Position numbers and translations under genes: made by a program. Of a stretch of DNA of 8,359 nt, positions 1-5,830 are shown in pieces. Under the pieces are notes generated by a model. It ran no database searches. It saw only the letters and a program-made list of their open reading frames with translations, and had not been told where the DNA came from. Source of the DNA: Pseudomonadota bacterium (GTDB taxonomy: Bacteria; Pseudomonadota; Gammaproteobacteria; Burkholderiales; Ferrovaceae); NCBI GenBank assembly GCA_021804345.1, contig JAJZHV010000038.1:1-8359 (forward strand), given 5' to 3'. Position 1 is the first letter of the stretch; each line of letters starts with the position of its first letter.

Positions 1-592
1 ATGAAGCGGCCGGATCACCAGTAGGAGACGCCTGCTCCTGCTCCTCTGCCGGCGCATAGGGAAAAGGAAAGCCGCCAAACATGGTGCGCGCCTGCTTTTG
101 CATTCGGTTTTGCATATCCACAAACAACTGGGTGCTCTGTTCCAGATAATTGCCCATCAAACCCTGAAGCGCTGGAGCCTGGGCATCGAGAAACTGCTTC
201 CAGACGTCGCTATTGACCTTGTTGGCGCCTTCTCCCGAACCTGCAAGAGCAACAGACTGTTCATGCATTTTTTTCTGGATATCCACAAAACTCTGCAAAC
301 CCTTCTCCAGGTAGTTGCCCATCAGGCCCTGCATGGTGTTGCCATAGGAACGAATCATTTGAGACAACATATCGCAGGTAAACAGCGGCGCCACGCCCGA
401 TTCTTCTTCCAGAATGATCTGCATCAGGATGCTGCGCGTCAGATCCTGGTTGGATTTTGCGTCTACGACCTGAAATTCCGAATGTTCCAGAACCAGTTTC
501 TTGATTTCGATCAAGGTGATATAGCTACTAGTCTGGGTGTCGTACAGGCGACGGTTAGGGTATTTTTTGATCAGGCGAACCGGTTGAGTCAT
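1..592 (-). CDS. phaR: PHA synthesis repressor PhaR (3' end cut by the window edge)
   Basis: PhaR is a DNA-binding repressor that also binds PHA granules. When polymer accumulates it leaves the phasin promoter, so phasin is made only when there is granule surface to cover. The frame is open from the ATG at 592 to the window edge, giving 197 residues with no stop seen; family members are often about 180-200 residues, so little is missing. The N-terminus (about residues 3-65) carries the typical IKKYPNRRLYDT motif at 8-19 and the VVDAKSNQDLTRSIL stretch at 42-56, the conserved PHB/PHA accumulation regulator DNA-binding domain. Two copies of the PHB_acc-type segment follow at 88-109 and 143-164, then an acidic, proline-containing tail. 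The start is supported by AAGGGA about eight bases upstream; the ATG at 599 is out of frame. The gene is divergent from phaP and shares its control region, which suggests autoregulation (inference). Confidence 0.93.
   Translation of the reverse strand, partial: MTQPVRLIKKYPNRRLYDTQTSSYITLIEIKKLVLEHSEFQVVDAKSNQDLTRSILMQIILEEESGVAPLFTCDMLSQMIRSYGNTMQGLMGNYLEKGLQSFVDIQKKMHEQSVALAGSGEGANKVNSDVWKQFLDAQAPALQGLMGNYLEQSTQLFVDMQNRMQKQARTMFGGFPFPYAPAEEQEQASPTGDPAAS
101..331 (-). repeat. Internal duplication inside phaR (two PHB_acc-like units)
   Basis: Residues 88-109 (bases 266-331) and 143-164 (bases 101-166) of PhaR share QGLMGNYLE, then FVD, Q and M at matching places, 15 of 22 residues identical, at a spacing of 55 residues. 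The similarity persists at base level, for example CAGGGCCTGATGGGCAACTA against CAGGGTTTGATGGGCAATTA. Repeated PHB_acc units are known in betaproteobacterial PhaR, where this C-terminal part is thought to contact the polymer or mediate oligomerisation. The exact role of each copy is not shown by the sequence. Confidence 0.8.
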
Positions 593-616
593 GAATCATG
601 TCCCTTAAAATGATTT

Positions 617-650
617 GTGCATCACATCATGGTAGTGCTATGCTTTGCAC
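617..650. promoter_or_regulatory. TGC-rich candidate PhaR operator on the phaR side
   Basis: GTGCTATGCTTTGCAC at 635-650 has three TGC triplets five bases apart (636, 641, 646) and GTGC/GCAC ends that make it partly symmetric. A weaker related site, TGTGATGCAC on the minus strand, lies at 617-626. PhaR proteins are reported to bind TGC-rich DNA (recalled for Paracoccus denitrificans), so these are candidate operators for autoregulation of phaR, whose ATG is 42 bases below the first site. They would lie in the phaR leader if the candidate -10 at 665-670 is real. Binding is inference. Confidence 0.45.
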
Positions 651-664
651 AACTACGTCCGCTT

Positions 665-670
665 ATTCTA
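665..670 (-). promoter_or_regulatory. Candidate -10 box of the phaR promoter
   Basis: Minus-strand TAGAAT at 665-670 matches the sigma70 -10 consensus at five of six places and lies about 70 bases upstream of the phaR ATG. No good -35 hexamer is found 15-18 bases further up, although the short inverted repeat CTGTT-AA-AACAG (681-692) lies there. If used, transcription would start near 658 and run through the TGC array at 635-650. This call is weak. Confidence 0.3.
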
Positions 671-732
671 TCACGTTTCACTGTTAAAACAGCTGCTTAT
701 TGCCTCTTGCGCAGCGCGTTAATTTTTTTTAT

Positions 733-742
733 TGCATTGCAC
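733..742 (+). promoter_or_regulatory. TGC decamer upstream of the phaP promoter (candidate PhaR operator)
   Basis: TGCATTGCAC at 733-742 differs in one base from TGCTTTGCAC at 641-650 on the phaR side, again with TGC triplets five bases apart. It ends nine bases before the -35 box of the phaP promoter, a reasonable position for a repressor controlling phasin transcription. The repetition of the decamer within one intergenic region between phaR and its main expected target is the evidence; PhaR binding itself is inferred. Confidence 0.45.
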
Positions 743-751
743 AAAAAAATG

Positions 752-780
752 TTGACAAGTGGGGTTTGATTCTGTAGATT
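752..780 (+). promoter_or_regulatory. Sigma70-type promoter of phaP
   Basis: A perfect -35 box TTGACA (752-757) is followed by a 17-base spacer and TAGATT (775-780), four of six matches to the -10 consensus. Transcription would begin near 787, giving a leader of about 70 bases before the phaP ATG at 860. A strong promoter suits phasin, usually the most abundant granule protein, and implies that repression is needed when no PHA is present. Confidence 0.75.
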
Positions 781-859
781 TGGAATTGTTGCGACGCAGC
801 ATCACCGTTCGCCAAAACCGGAAACCCCATTTAAACGCCTTTTGCAGGAGTGTTAAAAC

Positions 860-1396
860 ATGTACAACATGCCCGAACAAGCAACCGAGCTAAACAAAAC
901 CGCCCTGAACGCGGCGCTACAGTTGGCCAAGATTTCTCTGGACACCACCGAACGCCTGGTTGGATTGCATCTGGAAGCCAGCAAAGCCAGTTTTGCTGAC
1001 GCCAGCAACACCTTGCGCTCTATCACCGAATCTCGCGACCCCCAAGCCATGCTTGATCTGCGCGGCAAACTGACCGAAAAGAACGTAGAAAAGATCACCG
1101 CCTACTCGCGCAGCCTGTATGACGTTGCAGCCCACGCTCAAGCCCAGATTTCCGCCCTGCTGGAAGGACAAGTCGCCGAATGGAATCAGTCGGTTGCCAC
1201 GCAAATCGACAATGCTGTCAAGTCCGCTCCTGCTGGTGCCGATGTGGCCATCGCAGCAGTCAAGTCCACCGTGGCCGCTACCACTGCTGCCCTGGACGGC
1301 GTCACCAAGACCGCCAAGCAAGTGGCCAACTTTGCTGATGCCAGCGTCAAGGCTACTGTGGACGCTGCCAGTGCAGCCATGAAACCCGCAGCCTAA
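860..1396 (+). CDS. phaP: Phasin family protein (PHA granule coat protein)
   Basis: Phasins are small amphipathic helical proteins that cover the surface of PHA granules, control their number and size and prevent nonspecific protein binding. The 178-residue product fits the phasin_2 type: a nearly all-helical sequence with no cysteine, no signal peptide and no membrane segment. The core (about residues 5-115) has the usual pattern LNAALQLAKISLDTTERLVGL, then LDLRGKLTEKNVEKITAYSR, then SALLEGQVAEWN. The tail from about 120 is rich in alanine, valine, threonine and lysine and ends KPAA, as in many Burkholderiales phasins. The ATG at 860 has AGGAG at 846-850, nine bases upstream; the ATG at 869 is a less well placed alternative. 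It has its own promoter and terminator and is transcribed towards phaB. Identification as a phasin is firm; which paralogue it is cannot be told here. Confidence 0.92.
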   Translation: MYNMPEQATELNKTALNAALQLAKISLDTTERLVGLHLEASKASFADASNTLRSITESRDPQAMLDLRGKLTEKNVEKITAYSRSLYDVAAHAQAQISALLEGQVAEWNQSVATQIDNAVKSAPAGADVAIAAVKSTVAATTAALDGVTKTAKQVANFADASVKATVDAASAAMKPAA

Positions 1397-1462
1397 AGCA
1401 CAACAGGCTCGCTAACGTCTCCTCCTCCTTTATTGCAAAGGTTCCCTTTCGATAAAGGCTTC

Positions 1463-1492
1463 AACCCGCAGTGAAAGCTGCGGGTTTTTTTT
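1463..1492 (+). terminator. Rho-independent terminator of phaP
   Basis: A nine-base-pair perfect stem, AACCCGCAG with CTGCGGGTT, closes a six-base loop (TGAAAG) and runs into eight Ts, 67 bases after the phaP stop. It works in one direction: on the minus strand the stem is followed by GAAGCC rather than a T tract, so it would not obviously end the converging phaC-phaB transcript. A smaller hairpin, CCTTT-CGAT-AAAGG (1445-1458), lies just before it. Confidence 0.92.
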
Positions 1493-1530
1493 ATCCTCTG
1501 CAACAGGACCTATCTGCCAAGCGAAGGCAC

Positions 1531-2274
1531 TCAATACATGTGCTGTCCGCCATTGATGGAAATGTTGGCTCCGGTAATGAAAGCGGCCTCGTCCGAAGCC
1601 AGATAAACGATCAACCCAGCCACTTCCTCCGGCCGTCCCAACCGCCCCACAGGAATCTGGGGCAAAATCTTGGCATCCAGAATATCCTGAGGGATCGCCA
1701 TGACCATTTTAGTGCCAATATACCCGGGGGAAATAGTGTTGACCGTCACGCCCTTGCGCGCCACCTCCAAAGCCAGGGCTTTGGTAAAGCCGTGCATCCC
1801 AGCCTTGGCCGCGGCATAATTGGTCTGACCGAAAGCCCCTTTCTGTCCATTGACGGAAGAGACATTAATGACTCGCCCCCAACCCCGCTCCACCATGCCG
1901 TCCACAAAAGGCTTACTCATGTTAAAGACGCTGTTGAGATTGGTATTGATCACTGCGTCCCAATCCACTTTGGTCATTTTTTTAAAGGTCATATCGCGCG
2001 TAATGCCAGCATTATTGACCAACACGTCCACCGGGCCCACTTCTGTCATGACCTGATGGGCCATGCGCGCGCAGTCTTCTGCATCGCCCACATCCGCAGA
2101 ATATGCGCGAAAGGCATATCCCCGTTGCTTCATGCTCTCCAGCCAACTGTCTGCGTTCTTGTTGTTGGGTGAATAGGTGGTCACCACCGTATAGCCCAGA
2201 TCAGCCAGCTTGACGCAAATGGACTCGCCCAGACCGCCCATCCCGCCAGTTACCAAAACGATGCGATTTTTCAT
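1531..2274 (-). CDS. phaB: Acetoacetyl-CoA reductase PhaB
   Basis: This enzyme reduces acetoacetyl-CoA to (R)-3-hydroxybutyryl-CoA in the cytoplasm, the step that supplies monomer to PhaC. The 247-residue protein is a classical short-chain dehydrogenase/reductase: TGGMGGLG nucleotide-binding loop at 9-16, NNAGITRD at 87-94, and catalytic Ser140, Tyr153 and Lys157 in NVSSVNGQKG and YAAAK. The SPGYIGTKM segment (182-190) and the ending NGGQHMY also fit PhaB better than the fatty-acid reductase FabG. The length matches the Ralstonia (Cupriavidus) enzyme (246). The loop after the second strand reads SPNNKNA (35-41), without the two arginines I recall in the NADPH-specific Ralstonia protein, so cofactor preference may differ. 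AGGGGAG about ten bases upstream supports the ATG. It follows phaC by 62 bases on the same strand with no clear terminator between them, so the two probably share a transcript. Confidence 0.95.
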   Translation of the reverse strand: MKNRIVLVTGGMGGLGESICVKLADLGYTVVTTYSPNNKNADSWLESMKQRGYAFRAYSADVGDAEDCARMAHQVMTEVGPVDVLVNNAGITRDMTFKKMTKVDWDAVINTNLNSVFNMSKPFVDGMVERGWGRVINVSSVNGQKGAFGQTNYAAAKAGMHGFTKALALEVARKGVTVNTISPGYIGTKMVMAIPQDILDAKILPQIPVGRLGRPEEVAGLIVYLASDEAAFITGANISINGGQHMY

Positions 2275-2336
2275 AATGCCGGTTCTCCCCTCTCCTTGTT
2301 GTAATCGTGATTAAACTGCAAGCGCCCCGTCAGGGC

Positions 2337-4094
2337 CTAGCAACGCGCCTTGACATACCGCCCGGGGGCCTCTTCGATGGGGTGATAACGCGCATTGCCC
2401 AATTGTGTGGGAGCCGGAATCCGTTGGGGATTTTGTTGCTCAAGCCATTGCGACCAGCGCACCCACCAACTACCCGGCACCGAAGTCGCACTTGACATCC
2501 ACTCCTCCGCGCTGCCGCCCAACTGAGAACCCGTCCAGTAATTCCGTTTGTTTTTGGAAGCCGGGTTGATGGAACCGGCAATATGCCCGCTGGCCCCTAG
2601 GACGAACTCGATGGGGCCGGAAAACAGATGCGTGGTTTCATAGGCTGACTTCCAGGGAACGATATGGTCTTCACGCGCCGCAAACACAAAGGCCGGAGTC
2701 TTGATGTTCCCCAGATTGACGAGGTGCCCTGCCACATTCAGGGCATTGGGCTTGCACAACTCGTTTTGCAGATACAGGTGACGCAAGTACCAGGCAAACA
2801 TGGGGCCCGGCAAATTAGTGCCGTCTCCGTTCCAGTACAACAAGTTGAACGCCGGAGGGGTTTCGCCCTTCAGATAATTGTTGACCACATAGGGCCAGAT
2901 CAAGTCGTTGGCGCGCAGACTGGAAAAGGCCATGGCTAATTCCTTACCCGGTACGACACCCCCTTGAGCAAATTTCTGCTCGCGCTTTTCCACAAAGGCC
3001 CGATCAATGTACACCCCAATTTCGCCCACATCGGTGTAGTCCAGCAAAGTCGTCATGAGGGTGAGGGTAGCCACGGGCAGAGGGTCGTCCACGGCATGGG
3101 CGGCCATCGCACAGGACAACAGCGCTCCACCCACGCAAAAGCCCAAGGCATCGATCTGTTCCGTGCCTGCAATTTCCTGCGTAGTGCGAATGGCGGTCAC
3201 GATGCCCTGTTCCACATAGTCATCCCAGGTCACCTGCTGCAAGGGCTCATCAATGTTGCGCCAGGACATCAAAAACACCGTGTGCCCCTGATCCACGGCA
3301 TATTTCACCAGTGAATTGGCCGGCTCCAGGTCCATGATGTAAAACTTGTTGATGCAGGGGGGCACCATCAGCAAGGGGCGCGAGGCCACCTCCGGGGTAG
3401 TGGGGTGATATTGCAGCAGTTGAAACAAATCGTTTTCGAAGACTACGGCCCCTGAAGTGATAGCGATATTCTTGCCCACTTCGAAGGCGGATTCGTCGGT
3501 CATGGAAATACGCCCCTTTTCCATATCGGACAAGAGGTTTTTCAAACCCACTCGCAAGCTTTCGCCACCCGTTTCCAGGGCTTTTTTCAACACTTCCGGG
3601 TTTGTGGCAGGAAAATTGGACGGTGACATGGCGTCGATATACTGGCGCACAAAAAAATCCAGACGCTGCTGTTTGGTGGGATCCATATTCAAGGACCCTA
3701 CGGCCTCCTTAACCCAGTCCGCCGTCAGCATGTAGGATTGACGCAGATAATCATACAAGGGGTTTTGTGCCCATTCGGGTGCGCTGAAGCGACGGTCAGT
3801 CAAGGCCGTCGTCGCTGCCTCGGGTGCGGGGACTGCAGGCGTTTGCCCTGCGGCCCGACTGAGCATGTTCATCCACAGGGCGGTTTGGTTTTCGTAATAG
3901 CGGGATTGCAGCGTCTGCCAATGGGGCAGATCGCGCGAAACCGCCTGGGCCAGTTCGGAAAAAAAGCTTTGGTATTCTTCAGGTTTGAAAGCGGTCAAAC
4001 GACCACCGATTTGCTCGGTAAAGGCGAGATTGGCTTTTTCGATGGCGTCTAACAAGGGTTCCATTGGATTGGAACCGGACTGTGGGGCATTCAT
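2337..4094 (-). CDS. phaC: Class I poly(3-hydroxyalkanoate) synthase PhaC
   Basis: PhaC polymerises (R)-3-hydroxyacyl-CoA, chiefly 3-hydroxybutyryl-CoA, into PHA with release of CoA, and stays on the granule surface. The 585-residue length is typical of class I synthases (the Ralstonia enzyme has 589). The variable N-terminal domain covers about residues 1-200, followed by the alpha/beta-hydrolase catalytic domain. The lipase-like box GFCVGG (318-323) gives nucleophile Cys320, REDHIVPW (474-481) gives Asp476, and GASGHIAGSINP (500-511) gives His504, completing the triad. PPCINKFYIMDL (245-256), SWRN, YLKG and WNGDGTNLPGP (421-431) are further class I hallmarks. The C-terminus ends GRYVKARC, a conserved ending apart from the last cysteine. 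The ATG at 4094 has GGGAG nine bases upstream. phaC is first in a phaC-phaB unit and lies 140 bases after the ZIP gene on the same strand. No phaA or PhaE partner is present; a class I enzyme needs no PhaE. Confidence 0.97.
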   Translation of the reverse strand: MNAPQSGSNPMEPLLDAIEKANLAFTEQIGGRLTAFKPEEYQSFFSELAQAVSRDLPHWQTLQSRYYENQTALWMNMLSRAAGQTPAVPAPEAATTALTDRRFSAPEWAQNPLYDYLRQSYMLTADWVKEAVGSLNMDPTKQQRLDFFVRQYIDAMSPSNFPATNPEVLKKALETGGESLRVGLKNLLSDMEKGRISMTDESAFEVGKNIAITSGAVVFENDLFQLLQYHPTTPEVASRPLLMVPPCINKFYIMDLEPANSLVKYAVDQGHTVFLMSWRNIDEPLQQVTWDDYVEQGIVTAIRTTQEIAGTEQIDALGFCVGGALLSCAMAAHAVDDPLPVATLTLMTTLLDYTDVGEIGVYIDRAFVEKREQKFAQGGVVPGKELAMAFSSLRANDLIWPYVVNNYLKGETPPAFNLLYWNGDGTNLPGPMFAWYLRHLYLQNELCKPNALNVAGHLVNLGNIKTPAFVFAAREDHIVPWKSAYETTHLFSGPIEFVLGASGHIAGSINPASKNKRNYWTGSQLGGSAEEWMSSATSVPGSWWVRWSQWLEQQNPQRIPAPTQLGNARYHPIEEAPGRYVKARC

Positions 4095-4137
4095 TCACTT
4101 ATTCTCCCGTGATGGAGGTGCAGACACCTAAACATGT

Positions 4138-4166
4138 AGCGTAACCCCCCAGGAGGGATAACTCAA
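4138..4166 (-). promoter_or_regulatory. Possible phaC promoter
   Basis: On the minus strand TTGAGT (4161-4166) and TACGCT (4138-4143) are 17 bases apart, with four and three of six consensus matches. Transcription would start near 4131, about 37 bases before the phaC ATG. The -10 is poor and the spacer is unusually C/G-rich, so this is only a candidate. It overlaps the inverted repeat at 4143-4175. Confidence 0.25.
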
Positions 4167-4175
4167 GGGGGGGTT
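4143..4175. repeat. C/G-run inverted repeat between the ZIP gene and phaC
   Basis: AACCCCCC (4143-4150) is exactly complementary to GGGGGGTT (4168-4175) across a 17-base loop. On the plus strand the stem is followed by TTTATTT, which resembles a terminator tail, but no plus-strand gene ends here. On the minus strand, where it would separate the rluD-pgeF-ZIP transcript from phaC, the stem is followed by ACGCTACATG with no T tract. It may be an imperfect terminator, an attenuator or a protein site at the phaC promoter; the sequence does not decide. Confidence 0.5.
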
Positions 4176-4234
4176 TATTTAGAACGGATCCCTGCGCCCA
4201 AGGAGGCTACCCCGAGAACACGTGAACCCGCATC

Positions 4235-5080
4235 TCAATCTCTGATCAATAGATGGGCCCAGTGGATGGTGCTGACCCCAAGCGCAATCAACAGGATCTG
4301 CCAGAGAGAAGCCTTGAAGTCCACCCGGCGATGCAAACCGGGAATCAGATCAGCCACCGCCACATAAATCATGCTGGCCGAAGCCAGGGCCAGCAGATAG
4401 GGAACACCCTGCTGCAAGGACTGCAAGGCCAAGGACGCCATGACACCACCCACCAGCGTTGCCAGACTGGAAAACAGATTGAACAGCAAGGCTTTGCTGC
4501 GCGTCAAGCCGGAATGCAGCAAAACCAGGACATCGCCGGCTTCCTGCGGTAACTCGTGGGCGATGATGGCCAGAGCAGTCAGCATTCCCAAATGGCGGTC
4601 GCTGGCAAAAGCGGCCGCAATGATAATGCCGTCCACGAAATTATGGACCGAATCCCCCACCACCACCATGGCACCGGTGCGCCCATGGAGTTCGCCTCCC
4701 CCATGCCCAGAGGGCATAGGGGAGTCTAGGTCATGCACATGCACATGACGCCACAACACCAGTTTTTCCAGCAGAAAAAACACCAGAATACCCGCCAGTA
4801 CAGTGGCCGAAACCGCTTCTGGAGTGGCATCCAGATGAAAGGCGTGGGGCAAGATCTCCAGAAACACGGCCCCCAGCAAGGCGCCAATGGCGTAGCTCAC
4901 CAGCAACGGCACCCAGGCCGGACGGGCTGTAAACACCACCAGGGCAGCGCAAATCATGGACAGCAGGCCAGCTGCCAAACCGGCACAGACCGTATAAACC
5001 AGGGGAGACATGACCATGAACCAATGCGGCAAGGCAAAAGTGTAATTATACCGCCCTACGAGCCCCACAAGCCAGTGCAC
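4235..5080 (-). CDS. ZIP family divalent metal transporter
   Basis: ZIP proteins import zinc, iron or other divalent metals through the inner membrane. The product, up to 281 residues, is strongly hydrophobic with about seven or eight predicted membrane helices. HNFVDG at 146-151 and HELPQE at 175-180 are the paired metal-binding motifs of the fourth and fifth helices in this family. Between the third and fourth helices lies a histidine-rich loop (HVHVH at 112-116, then GHGGGELHG at 125-133), as expected. The start is uncertain. The longest frame begins at GTG 5080, directly after the pgeF stop, with AGAGGG four bases upstream. ATG 5017 or ATG 5011 would start just before the first membrane helix, fit the family better at the N-terminus, but lack a good ribosome site. 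It is last in the rluD-pgeF-ZIP unit. The metal cannot be assigned from sequence alone. Confidence 0.88.
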   Translation of the reverse strand: MHWLVGLVGRYNYTFALPHWFMVMSPLVYTVCAGLAAGLLSMICAALVVFTARPAWVPLLVSYAIGALLGAVFLEILPHAFHLDATPEAVSATVLAGILVFFLLEKLVLWRHVHVHDLDSPMPSGHGGGELHGRTGAMVVVGDSVHNFVDGIIIAAAFASDRHLGMLTALAIIAHELPQEAGDVLVLLHSGLTRSKALLFNLFSSLATLVGGVMASLALQSLQQGVPYLLALASASMIYVAVADLIPGLHRRVDFKASLWQILLIALGVSTIHWAHLLIRD

Positions 5081-5830
5081 TCATCCCTCTTGCAACCAGA
5101 TCAAATGCCCCATGCGACCAGTCACCCCAGCATCGCGACGCCAGGAAAAAAAACGCTGATCCTCCTGCACTGTGCACCACCCGCCCCCAAAGACTCCATG
5201 CACTCCCGCTGCCTGGGCGCGCAGGCGCGCCAGCAGGGGCAGATCGGCCCACCATTTGCCCGGTGCTCCGGCGCGAAAGGCCTGTGCCGCAGCCCTGTGC
5301 CGCTGCACAAAGGCAGCGCGCACCTCATCGCCCACCTCAAAGGCCTGCGGGCCGATGGCTGGACCCAGCCACATCAGCACCTGCGCCGGGTCCACCTGCA
5401 TGGCCTGTAACGTGGTCTCGATAACGCCTGCCGCCAATCCGCGCCAACCCGCATGAGCGGCAGCCACCACCCGCTGCTGGCGATGACAGAACAGAATGGG
5501 CAGACAATCTGCCGTCAGGATGGCACAGGCATACTGTGTTTCCCTGGTTACAGCCGCATCGGCACAGGGCACCGCGCTCTCAGGGTAATGGGTGGCCACG
5601 GCAACGCCATGCACCTGATTCAACCACAGGGCGGGTCGGCCGATCTGTTCCTGCACTCGACGTCGATTTTCTGCCACATGTGCCGGATCATCGCCGCACT
5701 GGGTTCCCAGATTCAAGCTGCTCCAGGGTCCGTGACTGACACCGCCCAAGCGCGTGCCAGAAAAGGTCCCCACCCAGGAGGGCGCGGGCCAGTCCACCTC
5801 CAGACCGGGCAGATTAGCGGGCCTGGGCAT
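5081..5830 (-). CDS. pgeF: Peptidoglycan editing factor PgeF / multicopper-polyphenol-oxidase-like (YfiH family)
   Basis: Proteins of this family (E. coli YfiH/PgeF, DUF152; the mammalian relative is FAMIN/LACC1) are cytoplasmic zinc enzymes. They were first called laccases and later shown to have purine nucleoside phosphorylase/deaminase activity, and in E. coli to keep wrong residues such as serine out of the peptidoglycan stem peptide. The 249 residues match the usual size (about 243 in E. coli). The metal ligands are His74 in NQVHG, Cys109 in TADCLPILF and His126 in AHAGWRG. GPAIGP (156-161), CTVQED (219-224), FSWRRD (228-233) and TGRM (237-240) complete the signature. The ATG at 5830 overlaps the end of rluD by 17 bases and has no evident ribosome site, so translation is probably coupled to rluD (inference). 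The stop is adjacent to, or shortly before, the start of the ZIP gene. Confidence 0.93.
   Translation of the reverse strand: MPRPANLPGLEVDWPAPSWVGTFSGTRLGGVSHGPWSSLNLGTQCGDDPAHVAENRRRVQEQIGRPALWLNQVHGVAVATHYPESAVPCADAAVTRETQYACAILTADCLPILFCHRQQRVVAAAHAGWRGLAAGVIETTLQAMQVDPAQVLMWLGPAIGPQAFEVGDEVRAAFVQRHRAAAQAFRAGAPGKWWADLPLLARLRAQAAGVHGVFGGGWCTVQEDQRFFSWRRDAGVTGRMGHLIWLQEG

Noticed and set aside
98..613. Plus-strand open frame of 171 codons
   Set aside because: It lies opposite phaR, whose minus-strand frame gives a clear family match. The plus-strand translation matches nothing recognisable and has no ribosome site.
1471..2172. Plus-strand open frame of 233 codons
   Set aside because: It lies antisense to phaB and begins inside the loop of the phaP terminator. 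The product is low-complexity and histidine-rich, as expected of a shadow frame.
2319..2336. Small GCCC/GGGC stem between phaC and phaB, as a terminator
   Set aside because: It has only four or five base pairs and no T tract on the minus strand, so it is unlikely to separate phaC from phaB.
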